In this document: piece by piece, positions 36,339 through 48,116 of the stretch
Position numbering within the stretch: the stretch's first letter is position 1
Layout of the letters: the number at the start of each line of letters is the position of its first letter
DNA from: Pelobates cultripes
Lineage: Eukaryota > Chordata > Amphibia > Anura > Pelobatidae
Length of the DNA: 64,000 bases
Direction: 5' to 3'
NCBI GenBank assembly: GCA_933207985.1
Contig: OW240913.1
Location: forward strand, 324,859,700 to 324,923,699
Notes under the pieces: model-generated
The model's input: the letters and a program-made list of their open reading frames with translations, nothing else
Databases searched by the model: none
What the model was told of the DNA's origin: nothing
Program-made: the position numbers and the translations under genes

Positions 36339-36863
36339 GTGGCTGCTATGCCTACCTCCTGGCTCTGTCAAGGCCTATTCCTCTTAGCTGCGCTGATCCA
36401 TGGGCTACAGGAGGAAGGGTTCTTCTCTTGTGGCAGCTGTAAGGGCTGCAACCACAGGTATAAGGTTGTCACAAAATTCCAAAGCAACCAAAGTCATGAG
36501 TCATTTAAAATTAGAATCCGTATCACTTGCTTCTCCACTCATGTCATTTACCTTCTGGAGTGTGGTTGCGGCATGCAGTATGTCAGAAGGACAAGTAGGA
36601 GAGTTAAAATTAGAATTTTAGAACATAAGAATAACATTAAGAAAAGCCTGCAGACACATTCTGTTCCGGTTCACTGTTCAAAGTGCCCCAAATTCAATAT
36701 GAATAATTTGGGGTGCATTGCCGTAGAGCAAGTTGCTTTAAATCACAGAGGTGGTGAATTGATGACGAAACTGAGACAGAGAGAGGGTTTTTGGATCCAT
36801 AGGCTGCAGATCCTGCAGCCTAGGGGTCTCAATGTGGATTTCGATTTGGTTTGCTTTTTGTAA
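36339..36863 (+). pseudogene. PLE-A GIY-YIG endonuclease fragment
   Basis: The 174-codon ORF is a PLE C-terminal domain from about codon 27. It has a Cys motif C-G-S-C-K-G-C near codons 31-37, then V-I-Y-L-L-E-C-G-C-G-M-Q-Y-V (about 69-82), the GIY-YIG core, followed by R-I-L-E-H and, near the end, R-G-L-N-V-D-F-D-L. In known PLEs this domain nicks the target DNA. The Gly normally after Y-V is Arg here (Y-V-R-R-T), which probably disrupts the fold or activity. Codons 1-26 come from the preceding, unrelated repeat and are a chance fusion. Confidence 0.8.
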
Positions 36864-37167
36864 TCAGTATATTTTTTTTTCTTTTTTATATCAATTTTTC
36901 ATCTTTTTTTTTTCGAATCCACACTAATTTAGTTTAATTAAATTTTTTTATTTTTTTTATTTTTTATTTTTCAATCTCGATTACCTATGTATTACTTTAA
37001 TTCTCCTCCCTCTCTCCTAGTGTAGTCTAAAGACTGTACCCTATATTTCGTTCTTGAGTGCACTCATATACTAAGATGTATTGATTTAAAGGCATTATGT
37101 ACCAATATCCATTTTTTTTATTATTATGTATTTCTTTCGTTCTGATTGCCTTTGTATGGACATTTAC

Positions 37168-37325
37168 TTCCGGGATGAGGTTGGAACGCATCCCTCGACG
37201 TAGAACGCATGCTGGAGCCATCCGATGACGTCATCTAAGCAACGGACTTCCGGGATGCGTCTGGAACGCAACCCCTTATGTGGAATGCAAGACTGAGCCA
37301 GCCGATGACATCACTTATGCGACGA
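37168..37325 (+). repeat. Two diverged 79-bp tandem units with CRE-like box
   Basis: Both units begin acttccgggatg (about 37168 and 37247) and contain a gaacgca-rich part and ccgatgacrtca. The first unit has the perfect palindrome gatgacgtcatc (37224-37235). Confidence 0.8.
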
Positions 37326-37435
37326 ACAGATGCAATACGTCAATGAAGCTGGAGACCAGCAATCAGAACGCAATTGATTACACCAGCTAGGGTCCCGTCC
37401 TGATTGGTGGGCGAGAACCCACGGGAACTGTGTAC

Positions 37436-37445
37436 TATATTTAAA
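37436..37445 (+). promoter_or_regulatory. TATA-like box of PLE-A
   Basis: tatatttaaa, downstream of the two CRE-containing units and 64 nt upstream of the hammerhead-like motif. The placement suggests a PLE promoter; it is untested. Confidence 0.4.
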
Positions 37446-37508
37446 TGCCCTAAATTTTTTGTTCCGAGCAGCTGCACTTTTTGGAGAGATATTTTACCCA
37501 TTTTTGTC

Positions 37509-37542
37509 CTGAGGAAGTTCAGTTATCTGAACGAAACGCGTA
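37509..37542 (+). ncRNA. Hammerhead-ribozyme-like motif (PLE-A)
   Basis: CTGAGGA (fits CUGANGA), then one extra A, a perfect 6-bp stem (gttcag/ctgaac) with a ttat loop, then GAAA and cgcgta. AC-gc-GT can form a 2-bp stem III, followed by an allowed cleavage base (A). The extra A before stem II and the weak stem I depart from the canonical ribozyme, so activity is doubtful. Hammerheads are known in PLEs of many eukaryotes. Confidence 0.45.
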
Positions 37543-37840
37543 GGGCTTATTCGGGTAGTGTTAGAGCTTCTTTTATTTTATTTTATCTTGTTTCTGCTGT
37601 TTTATTCATCTTGATGCTGCTGAAGGACCCCATCTGATGACATTACTGTGGAAGGTGTTCCTTTCTGCTGCTACTGAGATTACTGTTTGTGATGTGCCTA
37701 TTTAACACTTCAATCTTGTAAGTGCAATATGCATTCAGAATTTATGCTGTTTTAGAAACTCTGCACTATTATTCCTTCTTTTTCTCTCCTATATGCTGAT
37801 ATCCGGGTACGAAGATACTCTTCATATTATTTGATATGCC

Positions 37841-39419
37841 TTCAATCAATTTGGGTTTGTGAGTGTTCAATTTACCCATTTTTCATTATGTTTTAGCACT
37901 GGCAATATTGCCCTATGTTTTTCTCTTTTTTTGCATTGTAGTCATCTGCTGTTGGTACTTTGTATTCCGTCTATAAGGACTAAGAGGAGTCCTTGTCTAC
38001 ATGCAATATTGTATTGGGGTAATAGTTTTTATATTCATTCTTACCCTTACTCTCCTTTTTCCCAAAAGGTGTCTCTGTCACACGTGGTATTTCAATAATA
38101 CAGTACTAACAATATGAAATACTGTACATTGGTATTAGTGGAGAAGAAATCTAACACAACATATGTATGCTGTATATAACAGGTCACACCATGTCAACTC
38201 AAAAATCCACTTGGCAACAAGGATCCCAAACCCCCATAACTTTGCCCTTTTGGATGCTAAACATAATTTGAAATTCTAAAATAGGTTCTATGTTACCCCT
38301 GAGGCTTATCCCCAAATCCTAGCCTTTAAAAATCCTCATCATAAATTCTCTAAACCCAGTTCTATACACCTACATCTAGATCTCTACATTTTTACATTTT
38401 GCATTATTGCTCTTGCGATCCTAATTCGAATTAGGGATAAAGCAATACCAAGTGTAGATGCAACATTAATGCAAAATGGAAAAAAAAAATGTGTCCGTTC
38501 TCCTAAAACTACAACTTTGCTTAAATAAAATAAAAAAGATAGAGGCATCTATAAAAGACACTTATTTTATGGACAACAGATTCACATCAAAGGAGCATTC
38601 ACAAATACATAAACCAACAAACCTAACATTTGCTATTATGAAAAGATCCCAATGATGCCATAAAATGATGCAAATATATGACCACAAATATGCAGTTTTC
38701 CATATTCATTATAGCATGATGTGGGTAATATTGAATCTAAGTAATATTGTATAAATGTTACACTTATCCACATTAACAATCTTTACATCCAGCTGAGTGG
38801 GTGTATTGGCTTCTTTCATGTGGTTACATCACCATGGTAAAGAGACTATTATTTTCTATAATTTCAATGTTACTGTGTTTAATTCATCCAAGAGGGTTTG
38901 GCATATGAAAAAGAGTGGGTGTGAAAACCTGATCATTTTTCTTGAGTACATTCATAATTGACTTTTTTTTAAAAAACCAAAAGGAACTATCCCTGGGCAG
39001 CACAGGTACAAGGACCATGTACTCTCTGCATGGTCCTGTAAGTCGGTGGCTGGCACATTTGACAACAGGCTACCATGGACATTTTGTGGGTGGGCATCCC
39101 CACTTCCAGGGCACGGCATCCCATTACATATGTCACCAGTGATGCAAGTTGCGTCACTGGCAAAGCCACTTTTAAGGGTCACCCCCTGCCCTGATTCCAC
39201 ACTTCCCAATGTTGTGCTTTAAAAGGGACACGCCAAATATAAAATATAGATCCCTGCACATAATAGGTTCTAACTTAAGCCTTGTCTAAAACTTGCATCA
39301 CTAATGATTTTTTCTCTCCACCTATCCAGGCACTGTACAGTGTGTGCATGCCAGATTTGAGTCATACAAATCCCCATATATACCAATAGGCCCCTTCACA
39401 GATTACAGACTGCTCTCTT
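37841..39419. other. Non-coding, largely unclassified
   Basis: Mostly AT-rich. A GC-richer piece at about 38985-39240, with accatgtactctctgcatggt inverted-repeat text, may be an old repeat. Short ORFs on both strands here have no domain. Confidence 0.45.
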
Positions 39420-39905
39420 TCTTCTGGTGTTGTCCCTGTTTAAACATGTTACTGTTGTACCCATCCTAAAAAAAAGCCATCTCTTGACCTGTCTTCCCCT
39501 TCCAAATATCATCCCATATCGCTGCTACCTTTCTCCTCAAAGCTTTAAAAAAGACTTGTCTTTACCCATTTGGCTTTGGTCTCTCCTTGACCCTCTTAAA
39601 TCTGGCTTCTGTCCCCTCCACTCTACTGATGCCCCCGATTAAAGTCACAAAGCTCTCTATACTAATTATTGTTGACCTCTCTACCACCTTTGACACTGAT
39701 GATCATGTCCTCTTGCTCCAAACTCTTCAATCCCTTGGTCTGGATGACCCTGTCCTCTAGTGGTTCTCTTCCTATCTTTCCAAACATTCTTTCAGTGTCT
39801 CCTTTTCCAAAAATACCTCCTTCCCTTGTCCTGTCTTGGTTGCAGCCCCTCAAGGCTCTGTTCTTGGTCCCGTTTAGTTTTTTCTTTATACTACCTCTCT
39901 ATAAA
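39420..39905 (+). pseudogene. CR1/L2-type LINE RT fragment
   Basis: In broken frames the + strand reads I-I-V-D-L-S-T-T-F-D-T-D-D-H-V (about 39667-39715), including the first catalytic Asp region of RT. It continues with L-Q-S-L-G-L-D-D-P-V-L, F-S-S-Y-L-S, and P-Q-G-S-V-L-G-P-V near 39850, the hallmark RT motif of this clade. Upstream text (atcctaaaaaaaagccatct) matches the preceding RT segment. It stops before the F/YADD box. Frameshifts and at least one stop make it a dead fragment, and no 3' tail is attached. Confidence 0.82.
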
Positions 39906-41053
39906 ATATAGTAGTATTAATTACATTCCCAAACACTAATCTTGTGAACTCATGTTTTCATGTGATTCTTATATTTTTCAACTTTATTTAAACTTCTTAC
40001 TATAGTTTAGGAATACGTGTTTAACAGGTTTTAACAAGCTGTTTATGGGAAATAAAGCCGTTATCACATAGCAGTTATCAAAATAGAACATTTACTCTAC
40101 CAATAAATAATGCATGATGGGAAAAGAATCTAGAATCTAGCGAACACAGAGATCCAAAACTCTCTCATTGATTCACTGCTCCATAAAAAAGACCCTATTT
40201 TTGCATACGCTACTGCAATTATGGTCGTGTACTGTGAACATTTACAGGAACCTACTGGGTAATTTATTTTTATATGGTTTCTTTGGTAACGTAAACCATT
40301 AATTTCCAACTTAAAAAGCAATGTTTGAGAAATGGGTAGCATTCATGTGGTGAAAAGTAAAAAATCTTGTCATCACCTAGCAGAGGGGTCATTTAAAGTG
40401 GAAACAAGCATGTTCCTTTCGTTAGTAGGAGGTATTTCTGCCCATATGATGGACTTTTACAGTGCCTGGCACACACTGAATGCTTGGTGCAAGTTATTTT
40501 CAATGCAGCCATAATAATCCAATATAGATGTGGTTGTCATGACTAATCACAGCCTTTTTAACATATATTTGGTTTGCTTGACCATAAATACTTAAAATAC
40601 TGTCTGGATTTGCCTTTTCTTGTGGGATCAGAAAAATAATTTTAGGGTCTACTGAAATGCTGAAGTGCAGTCTTTTCATTTTATTCATACTTAGAAATCC
40701 ATCACTTAAGCCACGAATATTTTAACATATGAAATGCACACGTGAAAAGTAATATTATTGATTGGTTGATTGGTTGGTGGTGGCACGTTCAGGCATAGTT
40801 ATTAATTAAACAGTGAATTTGACGGCACGTATATCAAACAGACAACATTATGTTTTTCTAACAGCTTGTCTGTTTTAGTCTAAATCTTCCACTTTCTTAT
40901 TCCAAACTATCAAAATGTACTGTTTAGTGAATATGGGACTACGTTTTTAAGCTGTGGTTCATAGTGAACTGGAAACAAAGAGGGGTGTTACTAAATCCAA
41001 GGTAAACAACTTTCACATGCAAATGAGAAAAACAAATCTGTTTAGTACCCTGT
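39906..41053. other. AT-rich non-coding region
   Basis: No coding or element ends recognised. Confidence 0.55.
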
Positions 41054-43184
41054 TTAACCCCTTAACGACCGAGGACTGTTCAGGACCGTCATCGGCATTT
41101 TTGCGTTGCCGACTGATGACGGTCCTGAACCGTCCTAACGGTCAGAGCTACTTACCTGATCGCCGTCGTTCCCCCGGCGGCGATCAGCGTGGCTCCCGTT
41201 GTGGGGAGACTGCCTGCAGCCCAGACAGTCTCCCCACGGCAGATTAGGACCCCTGTGGCCATGTGATCGCTCAACACAGCGATCACATGGTCACAATAGG
41301 TGTCCATGTGTCTGCCTGCAGGGGGACTGCCTGTGCTGACAGGCAGTCTCCCTGCTAGTGTAAAATCAAAAAAAAAATTAAAGTTAATGTTAATAAAAAA
41401 AATAATAATAATTATATATGTATAAATATGATATATAGACATATATTATATCTATATAATATATGTCTATATATCATATATATAATGCCATACTAAGTGT
41501 ATTTTTATATTAATATGTACTTATATTAATATAAAAATACACTTATAATTAAATTACACACGTATATATATAATATATATAATAACTTTATATATTGTGT
41601 ATATATATATATTATTATAAAATATAAATAATAAGTAATTTAAATTAAATAATCTTTTTTTAAAATAATAATAAAAAAATTTAAAAAAATTATATAGCTA
41701 TATGAAATTTTATTCTAACTGTATTTTAAAATTAATATATATATATTTATATCAAAATACACTTAGAATGAATTTGTATATATATCTATGTATATAAAAA
41801 TAAATAAAAATAATAAGAAATATACATACGTCCATACACAAAATTACATAAATAATTATATAAATATACACGTAGACTTCAAATATATAAATATGCATAT
41901 ATATTTAAATTCTACGTGCGTATTTATGTAATATTTTTACATAATTCAGTAATTTTATTGATTGCAATTTGAGGGACCTGCCTGCCAACCCAGGCCAAAA
42001 TTCCAGAGAATTTAATTTGCTAGCACTGTATTTTACCCTGTAACGTTCTACGACACCCTAAAACCTGTACATGGGGGGTACTGTTTTACTCGGGAGACTT
42101 CGCTGAACACAAATATTAGTGATTCAAAACAGTAAAACATATCACAGCGATGATATTGTCAGTGAAAGTTACTTTTTTGCATTTTTCACACACAAACAGC
42201 ACTTTTACTGATGATATAATTGTTGTGATACGTTTTCCAGTTTTTAAACACTAATATTTGTGTTCAGCGATGTCTCCCGAGTAAAACAGTACCCCCCATG
42301 TACAGGTTTTATAGCATTTTTGAAAGTTACAAGGTCAAATATATGGGTCAAATATTTTACATTGAAAATGGCCAGGTTGGTTACGTTGCCTTTGAGAGCG
42401 TATGGTAGCCCAGGAATGAGAATTACCCCCATGATGGCATACCATTTGCAAAAGAAGACAACCCAAGGTATTGCAAATGGGGTATGTCCAGTCTTTTTTA
42501 GTAACCACTTGGTCACAAACACTGGCCAAAATTAGCGTTCAATTTAGTTTTTTTACTTTTTTCACACACAAACAAATATGAATGCTTACTTTGGCCAGTG
42601 TTTTCGACTAAGTGGCTACTAAAAAAGACTGGACATACCCCATATTGAATACCCTGGGTTGTCTACTTTAAAAAAAATATGTACATGTGGGGTGTTATTC
42701 AGAGATTTATGACAGATAATAGTGTTACAATGTCACTATTGATAAATTTTAAAATGTATGTTTTGAAACCGCAATATCCTACTTGTACCTATAGCCCTAT
42801 AACATGCAAAAAAAAGCAAAAAAGCACGTAAACACTAGGTATTTTAAACTCAGGACAAAATTTTGAATCTATTTAGCAGTTTTTTTCATTCGCTTTTGTA
42901 GATGAGTAAAAGATTTTTCAAGTAAAAGTCAAAAAACATGTATTTTTTTCAATTTTTCATCATATTTTTTTATTTTTTTTAAATTAAAATACATGAGATT
43001 ATATAAATAATGGTATGTAAAGAAAGCCCCTTTTGTCCTGAAAAAAACAATATATAATTTGTATGGGAACAGTAAATGAGAAAGCGGAAAATTACAGCCA
43101 AACACAAACACCACAAAAGTGTAAAAATATGCCTGGTCGCAAATGTACAACATCGCAAAAACAGTCCAGTCCTTAAGGGGTTAA
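41054..43184. mobile_element. piggyBac-like non-autonomous element, 2.1 kb
   Basis: TTAA (41054-41057) is followed by ccccttaacgaccgaggact; the right end is agtccagtccttaagggg then TTAA (43181-43184). Inverted, the right end reads ccccttaaggactggact, so the TIR is about 25 bp. TTAA targets and CCC...GGG ends fit piggyBac. The interior has a gatcgccg foldback, ccatgtgatcgc/gcgatcacatgg pairs, very AT-rich perfect hairpins (41426-41545) and two nested inverted repeats (about 42063-42312 and 42450-42690). There is no transposase. A 3'-truncated relative lies at 59442-60186. Confidence 0.75.
41426..41545. repeat. Two adjacent perfect AT hairpins
   Basis: Arms 41426-41450 and 41455-41479 (25 bp, 4-nt loop) are exact inverse complements. 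Arms 41494-41516 and 41523-41545 (23 bp, 6-nt loop) are too. Confidence 0.92.
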
Positions 43185-43239
43185 AGACTGGCTTGTGCTG
43201 AAATAAATTTGGACATCTTCAAAGCAAGTTTTGAATATA

Positions 43240-44130
43240 CAGAGGAATAGTGTGTTAACAAGGCGCTTAATATGATATACAATAAATATAGATAGCAGCT
43301 ACCACTATAAATAGGGACTCTCCACCCTATACATAAGCATAAAACATCAAGTGAACACTCAGTGAGGAATTGGCAGAAAACCACCCCTGGTGTACAAGTG
43401 GAGCGCTCAAATTATAATACACTCACCCATATGGGTATATATACAAATGTATATGTAAACTTCAGAGAAAACGTGTCTAGAACAGATATAAATACCAAAA
43501 AAGATGGTGCAAATAACGTCACAAGATAGATGCAATAGTAAAATGATCTATATGGATTCACTCACATGGCTCTGAGCCCTCTAGGATAGGCTCAGATCAC
43601 AACAGCAGATGTGTACTTCTGGCGACACCAAACCCAAAACGACTTTCTACCCGTCAGTAGATCCCTTACATGGAAGAGGAACACAGGGGAGAAGGAAGAA
43701 TCCTAGTGTAGCATGTCTCAATAATAGAGAATAAATGTATAATATTGGCTTCTCACCTGTTAAGGAGCCCTACACCTGGCTCTCAGTATATAGGTATCTG
43801 TGCCTTTAAGGAGGCTACCACCCTTCTTTCAGCAGCAAAAATGGAAGATAGGTATCAGATTAAAAATTAAATTTAATATGTAAACAATATACAAATAAAA
43901 ATAAACAAAATTATATAAATATAATAAAAAGTATAAATGTATAAAAAAATATATAGCAAGAGTGAAGATTCTCTTATCTTCCAGCCGAGACACGTTTCGC
44001 TGTACTCTGAAGTTTACATATACATTTGTATATATACCCATATGGGTGAGTGTATTATAATTTGAGCGCTCCACTTGTACACCAGGGGTGGTTTTCTGCC
44101 AATTCCTCACTGAGTGTTCACTTGATGTTT
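43240..44130 (-). mobile_element. Inverted-arm retroelement with 15-bp target duplication (PLE-like?)
   Basis: The 15-bp direct repeat caagttttgaatata flanks the block exactly (43225-43239 and 44131-44145). Inside, 126-bp inverted arms (43342-43467 and 44005-44130) match essentially perfectly, and the right arm abuts the duplication. Read on the minus strand, the right part has CTTCAGAG...GCGAAACGTGTC (43988-44013), resembling the PLE hammerhead-like motif. No ORF has an enzyme domain. A non-autonomous PLE with inverted terminal copies is the best guess; orientation is inferred from that motif. Confidence 0.7.
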
Positions 44131-44208
44131 CAAGTTTTGAATATATCCTGGTATATTCCTTCTGTTTATCAAGATACATGATGCAGAATATTATAGGAGT
44201 CACAAAAG

Positions 44209-44887
44209 TTAAAGGGTTACTTTAAGCACCAAAACAACTTGGTTTTAGAGTATAGAAATCAGTGTTTAACAATATTTGACACTCCATGTTTTGGACTATA
44301 TCTCCAATAATGCTCTTACAGCCACAATGCTGGCAAAGCATTAAGGGAGATGGAGTCCTCAACATCTGGGGTTCTGAAGGTTGCCTATCCCTGGAATAGA
44401 TCATACCACTGCACTCTCACTGCTCAATTCTCCGCCATTTAGGAGTTAAATCAGCATTGTCTTTGTTTATGCATCCCTAGCCACACCTCCCCTGGCTGTG
44501 ACTGAACCAGTCTATATGAAAAATTGTTTCATTTTCAATCAGATGTGACAGTACAGTGTGTTTACTTTAGAAGTGTATATCTCTTGCTCTGTTCATTGAA
44601 CTTTAATCATACACAGGCTGCTCCTGCATACTCTAGCAGGTTATTAACACTGGAGGAGATAAGCAACTGTGCAATAACTGTGCAGTAAAGAAATGTATAG
44701 GAGACTGTGTAGGTCAAATATAAGGTAGGTGTGACTAGAGCTGCATAAATAAAGTAATTTAACTCATCAGTGGCAGAGAATTGAGCAGTGAAAATGCAGG
44801 GGTATGATCTATACACCAAAACCACTCAATTAAGCTTAAGGGGTTTTTTTTGTGTTTTTTTTTTTGGTGCTTAGAGCTTCCCTTTAA
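44209..44887. mobile_element. Complete TTAA MITE (third family), 0.68 kb
   Basis: TTAA (44209-44212) is followed by agggttactttaagcacc; the right end ggtgcttagagcttccct is followed by TTAA (44884-44887). The TIR is imperfect. A smaller repeat with ccacaatgctggcaaagca text is nested at about 44268-44392. No coding. Confidence 0.75.
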
Positions 44888-45377
44888 CCATGAGAAAAGT
44901 TGTATAAATCAGAGGTTTTACTGTAGTCTAGTACTGTAGTACAGTTTTATCATAGATGTCTCCATTTTATAAACAATATACAATACAAAGTGTATTCTTC
45001 AGAGTAATATATTCTTAGCTAACATATTGCTGCCAACCATAAATGACGGTTTTATTGCAATATTTTGGGTTTAATTAGGAAACAATTCCAGAACAATGCA
45101 TTGTCATCCTAAAAACTACTTTGAATGGTACGAATAAATAATTAAATAGAGAAAGTAGCAACAGGGAAGCTACCCACTAAAATTCTAGGAATTACACAAA
45201 CGCTATGCAGCTGTGAGGTTCAATCTACCAATAGCAATATTGTTCCCTCATTTTTGCAGATTGTACAATTAAATTGTTTTTAGAGAGCATGAGGTTCTTG
45301 CTATTGTGTACTTTTGGGAAATGCTGACATAATCCAGTTAATAACTGAGGTGTAGTACAAAAAAATCCCAATATTGC
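44888..45377. other. AT-rich non-coding spacer
   Basis: Nothing recognised. Confidence 0.55.
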
Positions 45378-45869
45378 TTAAAGGACCACTATAGTGCCAG
45401 GAAAACATACTTGTTATCCTGGCATTATAGTGCCCTGAGGGTGCCCCCACCCTCAGGGTCCCCATCCAGTCAGGCTGGATGGAGAGGAAGGGGTTAAACT
45501 TACATCTTTCTCCAGCGCCGGGCGGGGAGCTCTCCTCCTCCTCTTCTCTCCTCCCTCTTCTTCTTAGGCTGAATGCGCATGCGCGGCAGGAGCCGCGCAC
45601 GCATTCAGCCAGTCCATAGGAAAGCATTCTCAATGCTTTCCAATGGACGCTGGCGTCTTCTCACTGTGATTTTCACAGTGAGAAGCGCGGAAGCCCTCTA
45701 GCGGCTGTCAATGAGACAGCCACTAGACGCTGGATTAACCCTAATATAAACATAGCAGTTTCTCTGAAACTGCTATGTTTATACAAAAAAGGGTTAACCC
45801 TAGCTAGACCTGGCACCCAGACCACCTCATTAAGCTGAAGTGGTCTGGGTGCCTATAGTGGTCCTTTAA
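45378..45869. mobile_element. Complete TTAA MITE (second family), 0.49 kb
   Basis: TTAA flanks at 45378-45381 and 45866-45869; inverted ends aggaccactatagtgcc and ggcacctatagtggtcct (as aggaccactataggca inverted). Subterminal hairpins occur at both sides, with gcgcatgcgcgg and an imperfect cttctcactgtg/cacagtgagaag hairpin in the middle. T2/Kolobok-like by target and ends. The Arg-rich minus-strand ORF at 45301-45633 is a by-product. Confidence 0.85.
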
Positions 45870-46030
45870 GATTTGAATATTTTAAAAGATAAATCAGAAT
45901 GTCAATGTACCCACTACATCAGTGTTGCTTTATAATAAAGTTGAAGGTACAAAGAGTACCCCGCTCTAGGGTGGCCACATTTCCTAACTGCCATTCAGGG
46001 ACACTTACTTTCACGAGTGCATTTCATCAA

Positions 46031-46068
<38 letters not shown>

Positions 46069-46163
46069 GGCTGATTGTGTGTGTTTATGTGTGTATAGGA
46101 GGCAGTTTGGGGGGGGGCATGCTTGTGTGCAAGGGGGCTCAAGTATCTATGAGGTTGATGTTG
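45870..46163. other. Spacer with (TA)n microsatellite
   Basis: An uninterrupted TA run lies at about 46032-46066; a run of nine Gs is at about 46111-46119. No coding. Confidence 0.7.
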
Positions 46164-46168
46164 TATTG

Positions 46169-47180
46169 TGTGGCAAACATAGCCACTTGGACACTAGAAA
46201 GAGACTGTGCCTTTAAGGGTTGCCTATATGGTTGTGGGATATGGGCTTAACTAGAATGTAGAATGTATGCGGGTTGTAATTTACATGTATTTGCTGTATT
46301 GGCTATCTGCCGAATGCAGATAGCTGTTTGTATTGGATTTTCTTTCGTTTCACGAACGGCACTTTTGTGGGCCGTTCGTGAACCGAAAATACCCCCATGT
46401 ATTAGCCCACACACTTAGAGGCGTGTGGCACTTGTTAACGGATTGCAACAAACTTGCAATCGGTAATTAGAGGCTCTCCGAGGTGGCCGCCGTTCGACTA
46501 CCGACCATGTGGCGGTCGGCCATCTTGGATCCTTGGTTCCCGCATCGGTGTTAGGTCGTCGAGCGCATGGTACTAAAAACGGCTACTCGACGGCACGAGC
46601 ACCGATCAGCCTCCAGGCCGTTCGGGAGTTCCGGGCCGTTCGGTACTTTGTTCCCTGAAAGGCAATCGGTCATTTAAACATGTATTTTAATAAATGTGTT
46701 TTTCGTGCGGCGTTCGGTTGTTTTAGCTGGGATCTGAGCGGTAATCTCACGAATGAGGCGCTTAGACCCCAGCTATCTACCGAACGTCCATTCGTGCAAA
46801 TAGACCAGATATTACCACAGTTATGCATTTTAATATAAATTGTCTGTTTTGCTGCACGGAGGGATAATCCACTTAACTGTACATTCCTGTGGGAGGATCC
46901 CTCTCGTGCAGCAGTGCCTGATGGGAGAAATGCCCTGTACAATAAGTCCCCCATGTAGTCCACTCTGGGAATGCCCCTGGGAGGGGACTCAGGAAACATC
47001 TTGCATGGGGACTTGTATAAATTGTGGAGCTGAAAATAAAGACCACAGTTGACTCTCAGAACTGTGTTTCGTCCAGTTACTGGGAGGTTTGGGATATTGC
47101 CTTGCTTTTTCCAGCGCTTGACTGTGGATTACTTCCTGAACCAGCGGAATTCGTGGATTTAATATTGGCGTTCCGCTACA
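46169..47180 (+). mobile_element. Solo LTR, 1012 bp
   Basis: It starts tgtggcaaac and ends gttccgctaca, with the exact 5-bp duplication tattg on both sides (46164-46168, 47181-47185). A TATA-like ttgtataaatt lies near 47010-47020 and AATAAA near 47035. It shares ggatctgagcgg and the gctatctaccg segment with the LTRs at 1291, 16210 and 57194. An extra hairpin, gctatctgc/gcagatagc, is at about 46303-46325. No internal coding remains. Confidence 0.85.
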
Positions 47181-48116
47181 TATTGTTTGAGGGGTTTGGG
47201 GTTTCAGGGTGCTGGGTGGGATATTAAATATATATTATAAATATGCATATATTATATTGTCATAATGAAAAAATAATAATGAAAAAATAATAGTACATTT
47301 TTTTAACATTATATTCTTTATTTTGTTTTTAAATAGTAGCATTTTATTACAAATAGACATTCTATATTATAACAATTTCAGTTATACATACACATATATA
47401 CATACACATATATACATTTCTTCTTCAAAACATCCATACTGGTCATGATACAAGATATTTTATATTTTTATCTATACGTCGAGTGACAGGAGCATTCAAA
47501 AATCTAATTTTTGTCTGTAAATATTTATTTTTGTCAGGGTACCTTTCTTTCTTTTTCTATAACTTTACAACTATTTGCCAAGTTATACAATCTCCCTAAT
47601 CCCATATATTTCTTTTGATGGAGATAATCACACTGCTTTTACCGATTTGGAAATTTTAATCCACTCTGACCATATATCTTTATATTCAATAATTTTCCCT
47701 ACTCTCCTAAAGAAACCTTTTTCCATTCGAATCTAGTAATTTATCTGGTTTACGATATCTGACCATAAGGGTGATACAGGGATTTTCCATTTCCTAGCAA
47801 TGACTAATTTAGTAGCCATAAATATATGAATTAATAAAATAAAGTCCTTTTCTACTATTTGGAAATTCGATATGGAATAAAAATGTTTAGGGGGGATAAT
47901 ATTATGTTCTGAGAACATAATACTGAAACTATATTTGAAAGCTTTCTTTTTATCTCAGCCAGTCTCTCACATTCCCATCACATATTATATAATGTTCCTA
48001 CAGAGGTTACAAAATCTCCATCGATTCTCAGAAAAATTATATTTAAATTGCTTTACTCTACATGAAGTCAGTTACCAGCGAAGGATAATTTAAAAAAAGG
48101 TTTCGTATAAACTTAG

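Larger units (their letters stand above)
36405..37840 (+). mobile_element. PLE-A: Penelope-like element, 3' half
   Basis: It contains the GIY-YIG endonuclease part of a Penelope-like ORF, a stop, then a T-rich 3' UTR and a region with CRE-like palindromes, a TATA box and a hammerhead-like motif (37509-37542). The RT half is missing, so this is a 5'-truncated copy, as is common for PLEs. The 3' limit is estimated. Confidence 0.8.

Noticed and set aside
36339..36416. Hydrophobic N-terminus of the PLE-A ORF as a signal peptide
   Set aside because: These codons belong to the upstream unrelated repeat; the fusion is accidental.
42244..42535. Conserved-looking 91-92 codon ORFs on both strands in the piggyBac-like element
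   Set aside because: Similarity to 59917-60129 appears in several frames, as expected from DNA similarity; no transposase motif.
45301..45633. 110-codon minus-strand ORF rich in Arg and Glu
   Set aside because: Lies across a TTAA MITE and its flank; composition follows the GC-rich MITE core.
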